Notes under the pieces: model-generated
The model's database searches: none
The model's input: only the letters and a program-made list of their open reading frames with translations
Told to the model about the DNA's origin: nothing
Shown: in pieces, positions 34,287-45,300 of the stretch
How positions within the stretch are numbered: position 1 is the first letter of the stretch
Layout: the number at the start of each line of letters is the position of its first letter
Position numbers and translations under genes: made by a program
Source of the DNA: Russula earlei
Lineage: Eukaryota > Basidiomycota > Agaricomycetes > Russulales > Russulaceae
DNA: 64,000 bases
Assembly (NCBI GenBank): GCA_025769875.1
Contig: JAGFNK010000178.1
Location: 1 to 64,000, forward strand
Direction: 5' to 3'

Positions 34287-34790
34287 CTAGTCCTTTCTAA
34301 AAAGTAAAGAGTCTTTTGGGGGTTCCAGCTCGGTTATGTTACCACTGGCATACAAGCGCCTCAGCCTCTCAGATTCCTGCTTCATCCGCTCATCTTTGTC
34401 CTTAATCCTCATCCGCAGAAGCTTACGCTCATGCGAGGGCCATGTATAGCTTCCCGGTGGCACATAACCATCCTTACTGATTACCTGCGGCACTGAGCAT
34501 AAGCGTAATGCGAGGAAGGTGAGGAGCTGGCAGGTGCCGTCTTACCCCGTCGTAGCCTCCTCTCTTCTCATGCCATCTCCGAGTCAGCGTGAGAGATGGC
34601 CCCTTCTGCCATTCGGGGGGGGCACCATCACCCAAGTTTGGAACTTCCTCGGCTCTGCAAGGAGAAGTGAACTTCAGAAACCCAACCGAACGTTGAGGAG
34701 GGGATACCTGGTCAAGCTTGAAAGAAGCGCGAACGATGGAAAGATGCCAACGGCAAGCCAGAGAATCACAGGAACAGAGGAAGCGCGCAT
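34287..34790 (-). CDS. SSP-B: small signal-peptide protein, tandem relative of SSP-A
   Basis: Minus-strand exons 34790-34708, 34654-34546, 34484-34287 (introns 53 and 61 bp) encode 129 aa. Exon 1 is again 83 nt, phase 2, and encodes a hydrophobic leader (MRASSVPVILWLAVGIFPSF, then ALLSS). Exon 2 carries the shared APPEWQKGPSLTLTRRWHEK segment. Exon 3 is unlike SSP-A: charged and probably helical (HERKLLRMRIKDKDERMKQE), then LEPPKDSLLFRKD and stop. There is no known domain. The leader of SSP-B has lost some hydrophobic character, so a signal anchor is also possible. Upstream and downstream sequences are similar to those of SSP-A, indicating tandem duplication. Confidence 0.65.
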
Positions 34791-35280
34791 CGTTGTTATT
34801 TATGGCTGGGATCGCGGATGTGAACGTGCCGAGTTGTGACGACGGCAGCGTATAAAAGGTTGTTGAAAGTCCGTCGGTAACCAGTACCAACTATTATCGG
34901 AGGAAGGGATGCACAGCTGGAGAGAATTGGAACTGCAGGCATTCCTTTTATTTACTCTGTGGAAAGACCCCTCCGTCCGCTAAACCTGGGGTGTCTTTCG
35001 TGAAATCCCAGATCAATGGTGAAGCATCGGTTAAACCCAATCATGATCATGATCGCTTTTGCATGTCGGTGCACTTCGATGCATTCATGATTCCAGCCTC
35101 GCAACGAGCGCGTGGGAGCCTCTCTAAATCATCTCATGGAAACGAAGGTCCAGGCATACACATCAGTCTTTGAGGCGCAGGCATACCGGTTCGTTACCAT
35201 GTAGGACGCTCGGATTCGTGCCACAGTCGCCGTGATCATGGTCTACTGCGATGTCTTCCCATTCCCAGCCCAGCCACTCA
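34791..35280 (-). promoter_or_regulatory. SSP-B promoter and 5' leader
   Basis: The shared block reads GAGAATTGGAACTGCA on the plus strand at 34922-34937, with a TATA-like AAATAAAAGG on the minus strand just upstream (complement of 34945-34953). The leader shares GTGACGACGG..GCGTATAAAA (34837-34858) with SSP-A (27236-27258). Farther upstream, 35030-35270 matches 27420-27660. Confidence 0.6.
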
Positions 35281-36484
35281 GCCTGTCGCCTCAAGTTAAC
35301 TGTGAACTCGCCGCCTCGTCGCCTGAGTACTTGAGCTGATGTATGCCATGAGACCTTCCATTAGGCATTGTCGTGGGTCCAGGCTACACCGGGTACCGGG
35401 TAGGGATACGGTTCTTCAGGGTAGTCACTATGTACCACCAGGGCAATTCCGAACAAGGTTCTACATTTTTCGCAGTGGGATTTTAATGTCAATCGATGTT
35501 GCGGCCGTTCCCGACCTGATTTATCCTTGCCTTGCCGGGCCTCCTTGCTGAGCTTGGATCTCGCTATTACAGTATGGTCTATACGCAACTGACCATAACT
35601 GGCGTTTCGGCCCCCGATGGTTCAATAAAGAAATACAGTTTAATCATGTTCCTCATGCGGATCCAAGGCATCAGCGATTCCAAGTTCTCTCCCTTTTACT
35701 CTTGGGAATTGACCCATTTGGCTATGGCCGATCACGGAAACTGCTAAAGATCAGGGCTCATCCTCGAACATATATATACAAGTAGCACCGGACGGACCTT
35801 TCACGCACAACGCGCAGTACCGCGGCATCACGAGTATCACGCGTGCGCAAAGACCAGCAGTCCCGTCCAACCCTCACATCGACATCAAACGAAGACGCTT
35901 CGATGCGCTTCGCCTTTCCTTCGGTCCCCAACGCACATGGTCAAAGATGGAACGTAAGGCATAACGGTTGGAAAGAGAGGGGCGGTGACGACGGCGCCCG
36001 TCGCGGTTTCTTTTGGGGGCGGGCAAAGGGCCGAAAAGTCTCGTCTGTGCTTGTGATGACTTTTCATTGGGAGTCAGATGAAGACATGGAGCGTAGATGG
36101 TAGGACGCGGCGTTGTTGGGAATAGAATATGCGTGGGCAAGCTCTTTTAATTATCAATTTTTTTCCATTCGATCAAACCCCCAATTTTGATCGCCCGTCA
36201 AACCTACATTCGGTGTTGCTCCACGCTGGCACTTGGCGCAGCACACTCTCGACCGCGATTATACTTTATCAACTTTTTACGACGTGCTGTGGCGATGGTA
36301 TGTCTGGTACAGCGGTGGTATCAGGCAGGACGGCTACGGCTAGATCGAACAAGAGGGAAAAGGCCAGCACTATCACAACTAGGAAAGCATGAAAGCATAA
36401 ATGCGCCGTGAGAGGTGAGGACAGAGAGGGTAAAGCGGATGCAGACGGGGAGGAGGGGAAAAGCGAACGGAAACAACTCGGCGA
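35281..36484. other. Intergenic DNA, no recognised gene
   Basis: Mixed composition with only short overlapping frames on both strands. A short frame at 36103-35843 on both strands looks accidental. Nothing in this stretch could be assigned. Confidence 0.4.
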
Positions 36485-36982
36485 TCAAGGTTCCGCAGCG
36501 GTGTAGATCGCATTGTCGCGCTCCTCGGGGCTGATCAGGTCATGCTCGACCGCGCGCCTGAGCACCTCGACGACCCAATTCTGCCCATTCCACCATCCGT
36601 TCGGGCGCATGACGCCGACGCCGTTCGCGATGCGCTCGAGGGCCGCGCGCTTGCCGCGTCCGAGGCTCGCGACGGGCACGAGCCGGCACTCGCGCGAAAA
36701 GTCGTACTTCTGCGTGATGGGGCCCCAGTACACGTGGCTCTCCTTCTCCGGCGCCGCGCGCACCGTCCCCAGGATCCGCACCACCCCGTTCGCGGGAGAC
36801 CAGCAGAGCGCCCACGACCGCTCCCGCGGCAGCGGCCGCGCCGGGGCCGGGTAACCCGACACGACGATGTGCACCACGCGCGCGCCGTCCGGCTCCGGGA
36901 ACGCACCCGCCGGCAGGCTCGGTGGGGGCTTCATTCCGGGCTGGATGCCGTTGTGCGGCTCATAGAAATGGGCTGGGTACAT
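36485..36982 (-). CDS. Conserved hypothetical protein (165 aa)
   Basis: A single minus-strand frame starts MYPAHFYEPHNGIQPGMKPP. This start is preferred over an in-frame ATG 35 codons upstream, because the intervening residues are a Lys/Asn/Arg-rich translation of A/T-rich leader. The body has RVVHIVVSGYPAPARP, RSWALCWSPANG and HVYWGPITQKYDF, then NGWWNGQNWVVEVLRRAV near the C-terminus and ISPEERDNAIY. This layout (a strand-rich body reporting on W.L...P, then a (C/G)QNW.VEVL helix) resembles small uncharacterised proteins common in mushroom fungi. No enzymatic residue is evident. GC-rich codon use supports real coding. Function unknown. Confidence 0.6.
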   Translation of the reverse strand: MYPAHFYEPHNGIQPGMKPPPSLPAGAFPEPDGARVVHIVVSGYPAPARPLPRERSWALCWSPANGVVRILGTVRAAPEKESHVYWGPITQKYDFSRECRLVPVASLGRGKRAALERIANGVGVMRPNGWWNGQNWVVEVLRRAVEHDLISPEERDNAIYTAAEP

Positions 36983-37827
36983 GTTTCGTTTCTTTTTTAT
37001 GTTATTTTTTTTTTTTCTTTCTCTGAGTGACTCTGGCCGCTTGTCGCGGTCGGGGGAAATTGGAAATTGCGATTGGATCGGATGCACAGAGCACTCGATT
37101 AAGGAGGGGGGTAAGGGCCTGAATGAGGAAATATGACGGGGGGGGCGGAGAGAAAGGATTATGAGCGCTGCCGAGGGCGGGACCGAAACAAGCGGTGGCT
37201 TACCCGTGACCTTGGATAGAGGCTAGGTACAGAAGGGGTCTGATAGAAGGAAACCCAAGGCGGAGTGTAGAGGTGGCGGTAACTCGTTTAGCGAGGACGA
37301 GGATGAGTGGAGGGAGGTGGGAGTTAGTTCGCAAGCTCTCAATTCCGCTGGCGATGTGGAAGGGGGCGCAATCTGGACGGTAGACAAATGCGTGCCTTTG
37401 GCCGGGCCTCTTCATAAAGGCTTTCAACGTCATAGGTCGGGGCCTGCCCTTTGCCTCAAAACGACATCATAGTACGCCTCGTTGCATCAGAAAAGTGACA
37501 AAAGAGGATGTGCGGCAGCCAGGTGGAAACATTGCGGCTTGCAGAGAGGTACGATGACGTCCACGAGAACACACGCCGTCACCGAACATTTGAAATAGAG
37601 ACGGACCTTGGATTGAAGCAACGGATAATTAAAGATACGGCAGTAGATAATCGTTCCTTCGAAAGCGTGTAAAACATGCGAGTGAAAAGAGCACAAGGCC
37701 ATTCAGATGTAGCTCGTCCCCGGGCACACGCCAGCCCCGTGTGCTTCCCTCTTTCACAGGGCGCAGCCCGGAAACCCGACATCTGGCGTGACGTATGAAC
37801 TCACGATGCAATATCCCCATCGAGTTC
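36983..37827. other. Intergenic DNA between hypothetical gene and TOM70
   Basis: Contains homopolymer runs (T-rich at 36990-37022, G-rich at 37135-37145) that likely belong to the leader of the upstream gene, and the presumed 3' region of TOM70. No coding sequence was recognised. Confidence 0.4.
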
Positions 37828-40181
37828 TTACGCCATCGCACGCGCCATCTGCCTCAGTTGGCCTGCCAGGTCGGGGTAGTGCTCGATAAACTTGAGCTGT
37901 GCGTATGATGCCTAAGCGTGAGACAAGCGTCAACCCTCGATAAAATCATCAGTGCACTCGGGTTGGGCTTACATATTGGTACGTAAGTGCGTTCACGAGC
38001 TCTGGCTCGTTCCGTGCCAGCTCAGTATGACGTTCGAACATACGTACGGCGACATCGATCTTGCCTTGCTGCAGACTCAGTTGTGCCAATGTTGCGACTG
38101 CAGCTTCGCACTCGGGATCAGTGCGTAATGCCTCATTGCAACATCTCTCCGCAGCCTCCATGTCCTGCTTCCATTGGAACAGGGCTAAACCCTTGTTAAC
38201 TAGAGGCAGCACGTTCGTTGGCTTCCTGTTCGACGATCAATACAGACAGCGTGGAATCACGGTTCAAACACACTTTAACCGTTCTAGCTCTATTGCTCGA
38301 TCAAACTTTTCTACCGCATCCTGGAACCGTTGTTGGTCCAAGAGCAATTCCCCACTATGTGGCGTGAGTCTCAACAACCTCCGTGCAACGCGGGTTAGGC
38401 GGGACGCTCACTAGTAGTTTTGCGGCTCGCTACGTTCCGGGAACGCCTTTAGCGTGCGTCGGAACGTCGCCATACTCTTCGGAACGTCTCCCGCCTTGTA
38501 TTGCGCGACAGCCAGCTGGATATGTGAAAACACGAACGTATTGTCCAATTCGGTCGATTTTGTGTAATTTTCCGCGGCTTTGTCGAATTCATTCAAGATG
38601 AACAGTACTATGACAGAATGAGCGCAGGAATGATGAAGGCTATTTGGGCATTACCTTGTCCTCTGTGATAATAAATGTCGGGGTCGGACGCATTATGCTT
38701 AGTTGCCTCATCGAAAGACTCGAACGTTTTATCTGCATCTCCTTGTTCCATGTGGACGCTTGCGATTTTGACCCAGCTTTGCGTCAAAGAAGGTACCAGC
38801 CGCACAGACTCCTCAAAGTCGGCTTTGGCGCCATTGGTATCTCCAACCAGGAAACTACAACCATCTCCTCAGCCCTGGTACAGCATAGAAGATGGAGAAG
38901 ACATACTTGAACGTGCCTCGGAGATTGAGTGCCTCCGCACTTCCTAGTTCCCACGATATACCCTGCTCGATGGCTTCGTTGACAAGGCTGAATGAGTGAG
39001 CGTAGTCTAATGCGCCGAGTGCTTCGAGGGCTAAGATAAGGGTATTGTCACCCGTTGATGGGTTTTCTGGAAGGCTGGGAAGTGGGCCTGTGTCGTGATT
39101 GAAGCACTACAGGAAAGGAGACGGAAGACGGTGGGGAAGACGTACGTGGTCGGAAGGCCGAGAAATAGGCGGATACGAACGTGTGGGAAGGGAGACGGCG
39201 CTCACGGCTCTGTCAAATAGGTAAGAGGTGATGACCTAGATTCGCGGCGGATGAGCGCACAGCGAGGATCTCAGCTGCCTTTTTCTTGGAGAGCTTTTCA
39301 AGCACGCGTTCTACTGAGCGGCCCGCAGCGTCGTTCTGGAACTTGCCCAAAATCGTAGCAGCGGTGTAGTCTGATATGGCGAATCGTCAACATTCGTCTT
39401 ACCGCATTGTGATCACACCCACCTCGCAAAGCATCCTCGTAGCGCTCAAGAGCTTCGAGGGCAGTCGCCCTTCTGTTGAGAGCTTTTACGTAGCGCGAGT
39501 CGAGTTTGAGCGCCTCGTCGCAATCCGCCACCACCATCTCGTGCTGTGGCGGTTCCATGCTCACATAACATGCCGCGCGATTGCTATAGAAAACGGGCTC
39601 CGGCAGCGGCGACACGGCGATGGCACGCGTGTAGTATTGTGCGGCGAGGATGAACTTTCTGTCTTGGTATGCGTCATTGCCCTTCTGCTTCAGCGAGGCC
39701 GCGAACGTCTTTCGCTCCTAGGAGTCTTTGGATGAGCACTTGCCAAAGCCAGTTATAGTTATACGACGCGCTCACCGATGTGTCAAGCGCCTGAATCTGT
39801 TCCTCCGTCAGGGGAGGGTCTGGAACGCCAAAAAGTCGAGTCAGCGAGGTAAGCCAAGCACGCGCGAGCAAAACTCAAGGCGATGGGAATGGGTACGGTA
39901 CCATCATCGGACTCCTCTGTCGCTCTGGGCTTTCTCTCCTCCAAGATGGGCCCGTCCTTGTCCCTCGTGGACTTTTTGTGCTTCTTCTTTTTCTTGTCCT
40001 TCTTTTTTCCCTCCCTGAGGCTCTCCTCGTCAGCAGCCGCACCGCTGGCACGGGATGACGCGACATAGTATGCGACTCCTCCTACGGCGACAGCGGCAGC
40101 AGCGGCACCAATAACGATACCACGCTTGTTTACCGAGATGAAGGAAGAGATGCGGTCCACGACGGACTCGTCGGATGACAT
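37828..40181 (-). CDS. TOM70: Tom70: mitochondrial outer-membrane import receptor
   Basis: Eleven minus-strand exons: 40181-39902, 39819-39776, 39717-39423, 39370-39261, 39209-39146, 39087-38907, 38854-38655, 38607-38412, 38354-38280, 38225-37973, 37911-37828. Phases close on a 593-aa protein, the normal family length. An N-terminal anchor (IVIGAAAAAVAVGGVAYYV, about 24-42) is followed by a Lys-rich linker (KKKDKKKKKHKK). Tetratricopeptide repeats then start at about 110 (LKQKGNDAYQDRKFILAAQY, SNRAACYVSM, ALKLDSRYVKALNRRATALE); further repeats fill 340-570 (YYHRGQVLFILNEFDKAAEN, GLALFQWKQDMEAAERCCNE). Family members dock Hsp70/Hsp90-bound carrier precursors for the TOM complex. Two exons are only 44 and 64 nt long. 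Confidence 0.93.
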
Positions 40182-40321
40182 GGCCAAAGCTGGGCAGGCG
40201 AGGTGCGGTTTCAGTCGTCGCCGGGCGCACACGACGCGGGATGAGTTGTGGGAATATCTCGTAAGCATACGGCGATTATTGATAACCACGTGGTTATCTT
40301 GATCTTTCCTTCCCACCACCC
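40182..40321. promoter_or_regulatory. Shared divergent promoter of TOM70 and DPH2
   Basis: Only 140 bp separate the start codons of the two divergent genes, so their promoters must overlap. There is no clear TATA box; the sequence is GC-rich near TOM70 and contains an inverted ACCACGTGGTTA (about 40287-40298) with an E-box-like CACGTG core. Confidence 0.55.
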
Positions 40322-42307
40322 ATGTCTGCCTTTTCATCTTCGGCACAGGCAGTGATCCGGAGACCTGTGCTCCTCGACGGAAATCAGACACATGAGCACC
40401 TGTCTTCCGAGCAGTTTGGTGACTATCATGACCTGGAGTGGACGGCAAATCAAATCATCACAAAGGATTACAAGCGAGTTCGCATGCCATTTTGTTCACC
40501 CAGATACGGCCTGATGGACCGTGCATCGCCTACAGATTGCCCTTCAGTTTCCGGACGAACTTTTGCAAGATTCCGTTCCAATTTATCATGCCTTGAAACG
40601 CGCCATTGGTGCCGAAAGGGAGCTTTATGTCCTTGCTGATACTTCATATGGCAGGCAAGCTTTCCATTCTCCCCATACATCGCCTAACTAGAGACTCTCC
40701 GTGCAGTTGTTGTGTAGACGAAGTGTCTGCGCAGCACGTTGATGCCGATTCAGTGGTACACTATGGCCATGCTTGTATGAGCAAGTGGGTTCCCCCCTAA
40801 TCTGCCCATCATATTATCCGACATCATACATTGTAGGACCTATCGCCTCCCTGTCATTTATGTTTTCGGAAAAAAGCCATTAGACGTAAGCGATGCCACC
40901 GAGAAGCTTCTGGAGTCTTTTGCGTCGTCGAACGCCTCTGCTGAGTCCGTGATCCTCACGCACGATGTAGCTCACACGCATGAGGAAGGTGCGCCCAAAC
41001 GGCCGCATTCTGCGCGATATGTATGCTGACACAATATAGAGAACCTCATATCGGCTCTGCGAAGCGTCCTTGCGAATCGTAACATCTCCGTCTCATTCAG
41101 CCCCATCCCCCGCGCGCTTAGTCCACCTACCACTTCGGTTTCTGAAGGTCCGATGTTCGAAAGCGAAGATCGTATTGCAGATGTCAATTCTCGCCCAGAC
41201 TCTTCCGAGAACAATACTGCCATTCTTTATGTTGGGGCGCCGAGTCTCCGGCTGACAAACCTCCTATTAAGGCATCCAACAACTCCCGTACGAACTCGTC
41301 TCTGACCCTGTATACACCACCTGAACCCTTTCATGTTATCCCAAGGTTCATGCTTATGACCCTGCGACGCGCGAGGCCACTCTACAGTCTGCGAAAACGA
41401 ATAAACTCCTGATGCGGCGGTATGCGCTCGTCCAGAAGGCCCGTGACGCTGACGTCTTTGGTATCCTTGTCGGCACCCTCGGAATCGGTGCGCTGCTAGC
41501 TCTCTTCTTCGCTTATCGTTATCCTGATGTCCAATTTCCCAGCGTCTTATCTTCCTATGATCGCACATCTTCGTAAAGTTATCGCCCGCGCTCACAAAAA
41601 GGCATACACGATCAGCGTCGGAAGGCTACACCCGGCCAAACTTGCCAACTTTGCCGAGATAGAATGCTTCGTTCTCGTGGCGTGCCCTGAAAATTCTCTT
41701 GTCGATTCAAAGGTATTATCGATTTGTGGCTTTGTGATTTCCGATCAAACATCCCGACCTCGATAGGACTTCATCCGGCCCATCGTGACCCCGTTCGAGC
41801 TGCAAGTTGCGCTCCAGCCTTCCCCGACGTGGACTGGCGAGTATGTGCTCAACCTTGAAGAAGTCCTCACGCGGAGGCCTCCCGAGCCTTCACTGGAGGA
41901 AGACGAGGAAGAAGATCTCGATCGTCCCGTATTCTCGCTTGTCACCGGAAGATACAGACAGGCTAAGCGTTATGGGGGTGGGCCGCGCTCAAACCCTTGA
42001 TCTATCTACTTTGAGTTGAGAAAATTTATCACAGAGAACGATCGGACGCCAGTGCCAACGTCGTCGTCCTCCGCACTGATTCTTAGAGATCAGGACGGGA
42101 CAGTGACAACGCTCAAGGATAGTGCCGCAGGTGTGGCTTTTTCTTCTTTTAATATCTAATAAGATGAACTAGTGCACTCTAGGCGAATTCCTGCAGTCAC
42201 GCACGTTCCGTGGCCTCGAGCCACGTGCAGGGCTTGATCCGCCTAGCGTCCTCCAACAAGGGCGAAGCGGGATCGCGCGAGGTTATGGAGATGACCATCG
42301 TGCTTAA
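40322..42307 (+). CDS. DPH2: Dph2: diphthamide synthesis 3-amino-3-carboxypropyl transferase subunit
   Basis: Ten plus-strand exons: 40322-40477, 40536-40654, 40707-40784, 40837-40988, 41040-41287, 41346-41487, 41543-41712, 41767-41977, 42035-42130, 42183-42307. Phases close on 498 aa. Readable conserved parts: [40 protein letters not shown] with C93/C94, [69 protein letters not shown] with C346, FELQVAL and the C-terminal [13 protein letters not shown]. Dph2 pairs with Dph1 in an iron-sulphur enzyme that starts diphthamide formation on a histidine of elongation factor 2. Intron 2 uses a GC-AG boundary (GGCAG|GCAAGC). It is transcribed divergently from TOM70. Confidence 0.92.
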
Positions 42308-45300
42308 AATGTTGGAGGACACATTGATCACGAAGAGAAACAGATAATGTAGCCATGTTGAGATGAATAATTTCTTCTCGAAGTACGGGAGACACCCAAC
42401 GATGGCTTCACAACAAGAAGTTGAGATTATGCGGCACCGTGACGTGTGCGAGGTTTCAAAAGCATGGAAACCGCGTTCCCTGAAGCCCGCATTCGCATAT
42501 CCAACTTCTCCATGGTTCAATTCATTCAGCCCCTACACCATCTCTGTTCTCTCTTGTAGCATGATCTGAAGGCGTGAATGTGCAACCCCGATACTCGCAA
42601 GGACTCATTACAGCTGGCTGTCACCAGCTAGGTGTACGCGACTTGCTCCAAAAAAAAAGCGTGTTCGGCATGCACGGTGTGTGGGCAGCGGCGGCTTGCC
42701 TTCTGTGAGAGCCACAAGGCTCACCTGGAACTCATGCAAGTGAGGGAGGTATCTGCAGGATACCCTTACTCCCCCGCGTTCTCCTTCTGTTCCGTTTGGA
42801 CATTTCCCGGGGATAAGGTGTCTTCAAGGCGAGCAAATAAAGGGCCGGCTCGGCATGCTGGAGAGCCCGAAGATGCGTACCTCTTGAACACGTCCGACAG
42901 AGCGGATGTGTGAGCTGTTCGGGAGGCGTGATCTGTAACGAACAAACGTGAAATTGACGTACAGGGGTCAAGGGATTCGAGAACAGAAGAAACCCTCTTG
43001 CATCTTTGCACGTCGAACTCGATCAACGACGTCAAAGGTGCTTTGGTCGAGTGATTGCTTGGCACTGCTGGTCGCATGGACCACTTCTTCCCCACAGACG
43101 GACCGTGGACGTTTTCGCGTGTGGACCATATGATGTAGCCCAGAAGCTGGACGGTATCATATATAGAGAGAAAAGCCCGGGCCCTTTCGCGCCTGGGCGT
43201 CCCCTCAACCTCTGCCACACGACCTAGGCCCTCGACGACTTTTATCGATATTCCGTTATCATTCATGGCGACAGGTCAGGAGATGAAGATGACCCCTCAG
43301 AGATTAGGACCATGCCACGAGTGTCCATCACATGTCGGAGCACAGATAGATGATCCGGATCGTCACGTCCCATCAGTCTTCCGAAATCGTAGGGGGTACG
43401 GTTTGGTGGACGTCCGGTTTCTGCCTCTGTCGCAGCGCGAGCGCCTCTGGAGAACTCAGCAAGCTCACCCTCTTCTTTGACAGAAAACTTCAGAACGGCT
43501 TCGAAAAAAAAACTGACTTTGGCCCAGGGATATTACCGAGAGTCCCATCTGCTCGCAATTGTTCCCTAATTCCGCCGACCCAGGCTAGAGGGCTTCTAGA
43601 AGAAACAAGACCAAGCATCAAGCACGAGGCCGAGGAGACGTAGGATGTGAGCCCTTCGGTTGCGTATCGTGATGTCCTTCCATGCTTCCGAGGACGGCAG
43701 ACTTCTTCCAAAGGTACGCAACGAGGACGTTCTTCCGATGACGTCTTGAAAATTTAAAAAAAAATGGGGATGATGTCGTAGAAATAGAACAAGTTCAATT
43801 TTCTTTATCTTTGTCTTATCAACACAATTCCTTTGATTCGGATAGCGTCGATAACGTCACGCCCCCACATGCGAGCCGGTTATCGAAGCTGGCTGGTTTG
43901 GCGTGTTCGAGACGTGTCAAGGCGCAAGATTGGTTGGAAAGTGGTGATGTCCCCCGTTTCTCTAATAGATTCTGACTAGTCGGCATGCCAGAAAACTTTT
44001 TTTTTCTCGGTAGAGGCAGGAAGCCTGTGCACGAGGAGGCGAGTTATCTAGCGTGGTCGTCTTCGACATATTCGAAGCGGTAGGTGTTACGGTGAGTGGG
44101 AGACACTGGGAGCAACACGAGTCGGTACGTAACGTGCAAATGTACGTTGACCTCAGAACTGCTGGGGATTCGGCGATGGAAAATCCTTTGTTCTCTGGGG
44201 AGAACCAACCTGGAACAGATCAGAACCACCCCGAGGCAGGTCAGGAATCAATCGCCATGATCCCATGGTTACTGGGAACGGTGAATAGTTACCAATGAAA
44301 TTGAGACAAGCAAGGAGATGACATCTATGGACACGAGTACTTCGTGTACAAGTTCTACTCGTTCGGTGGTTAGCGAGAACCGAATCTTTCCCGAGACCCC
44401 CGGGCTTGCTATGAGATGGGCAGAGTGCAAAGATGCAGCGCCGAGCGAGAAACACCGTTATTGACAGAATGGCGTCAAGTGAGCGGGCGGGGGCGGTTGG
44501 CAGGCGGCCCGGCCACGCATTTACGGGCGTGGCTTCTTTAGACCCAGGTTGGAGTTGTAGCCAGCGAAATGTATATATTTCGCTTTATAAATTTCTCCGT
44601 CCCTCAGTCTTCTACAATAAGGCTGAGGTTGGCCACCACACTCATCCCTTTTTTAAAGATCTTGGCTTGGCGTCTTGATTGACCAGCGAACACGGGTCTC
44701 TTTTTGAAATTTCTCCAAGGGCATCCAGTCGGCGGTCTGCTATCGTTCAATTTCCAAACGCGCCATGTAAAGTTGTCCTTGGAATCTTGGCGGCGGAAGA
44801 GCATGCTGCCTACTGCTGGACTATAAGACCGCGCTTGTTGGGTCGGCCTTGCTCTTTTTCTTTCGTGGGCGGAGCTACTTGACTAGTGGTATGCGTCTAT
44901 TCCGCGTTCTTCCTCCTCTCGCCCTGCTCCCAAAAGCTTGCGCACCTTCGCTCGATTGGCGTGAGCGAGCCCCACATTGCCTTGACGTGCGTACCCTCCT
45001 TGACACGTGCGCGAGCCTCGACGTCGAGCTCGTTGTGCCCAACAGGATAACGGACTGCCGTTGGAATGGTTGGTAGGCCTACTCCATTTCAAAGGTCGTG
45101 CGGCGCATTCCTGTTCGGCTTCTGTCCGTGAGCCATTCCTACCTTCTTTGTGACCGACGTGGTCGTAAACTTGGCAATCACGATGCCGGACAACAAGTAA
45201 CTTTGACGACGTTGGTGTGTTGGCCATTCGAGTATGTCCAGCGCATGCCTCGTCGGAAAATTGGGAGGCCATTATAATGTCATTATAACGGCATTATAAT

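Noticed and set aside
42197..42520. Minus-strand frame of 107 codons overlapping the DPH2 3' end
   Set aside because: Antisense to the last DPH2 exon and A/T-rich spacer; no domain.
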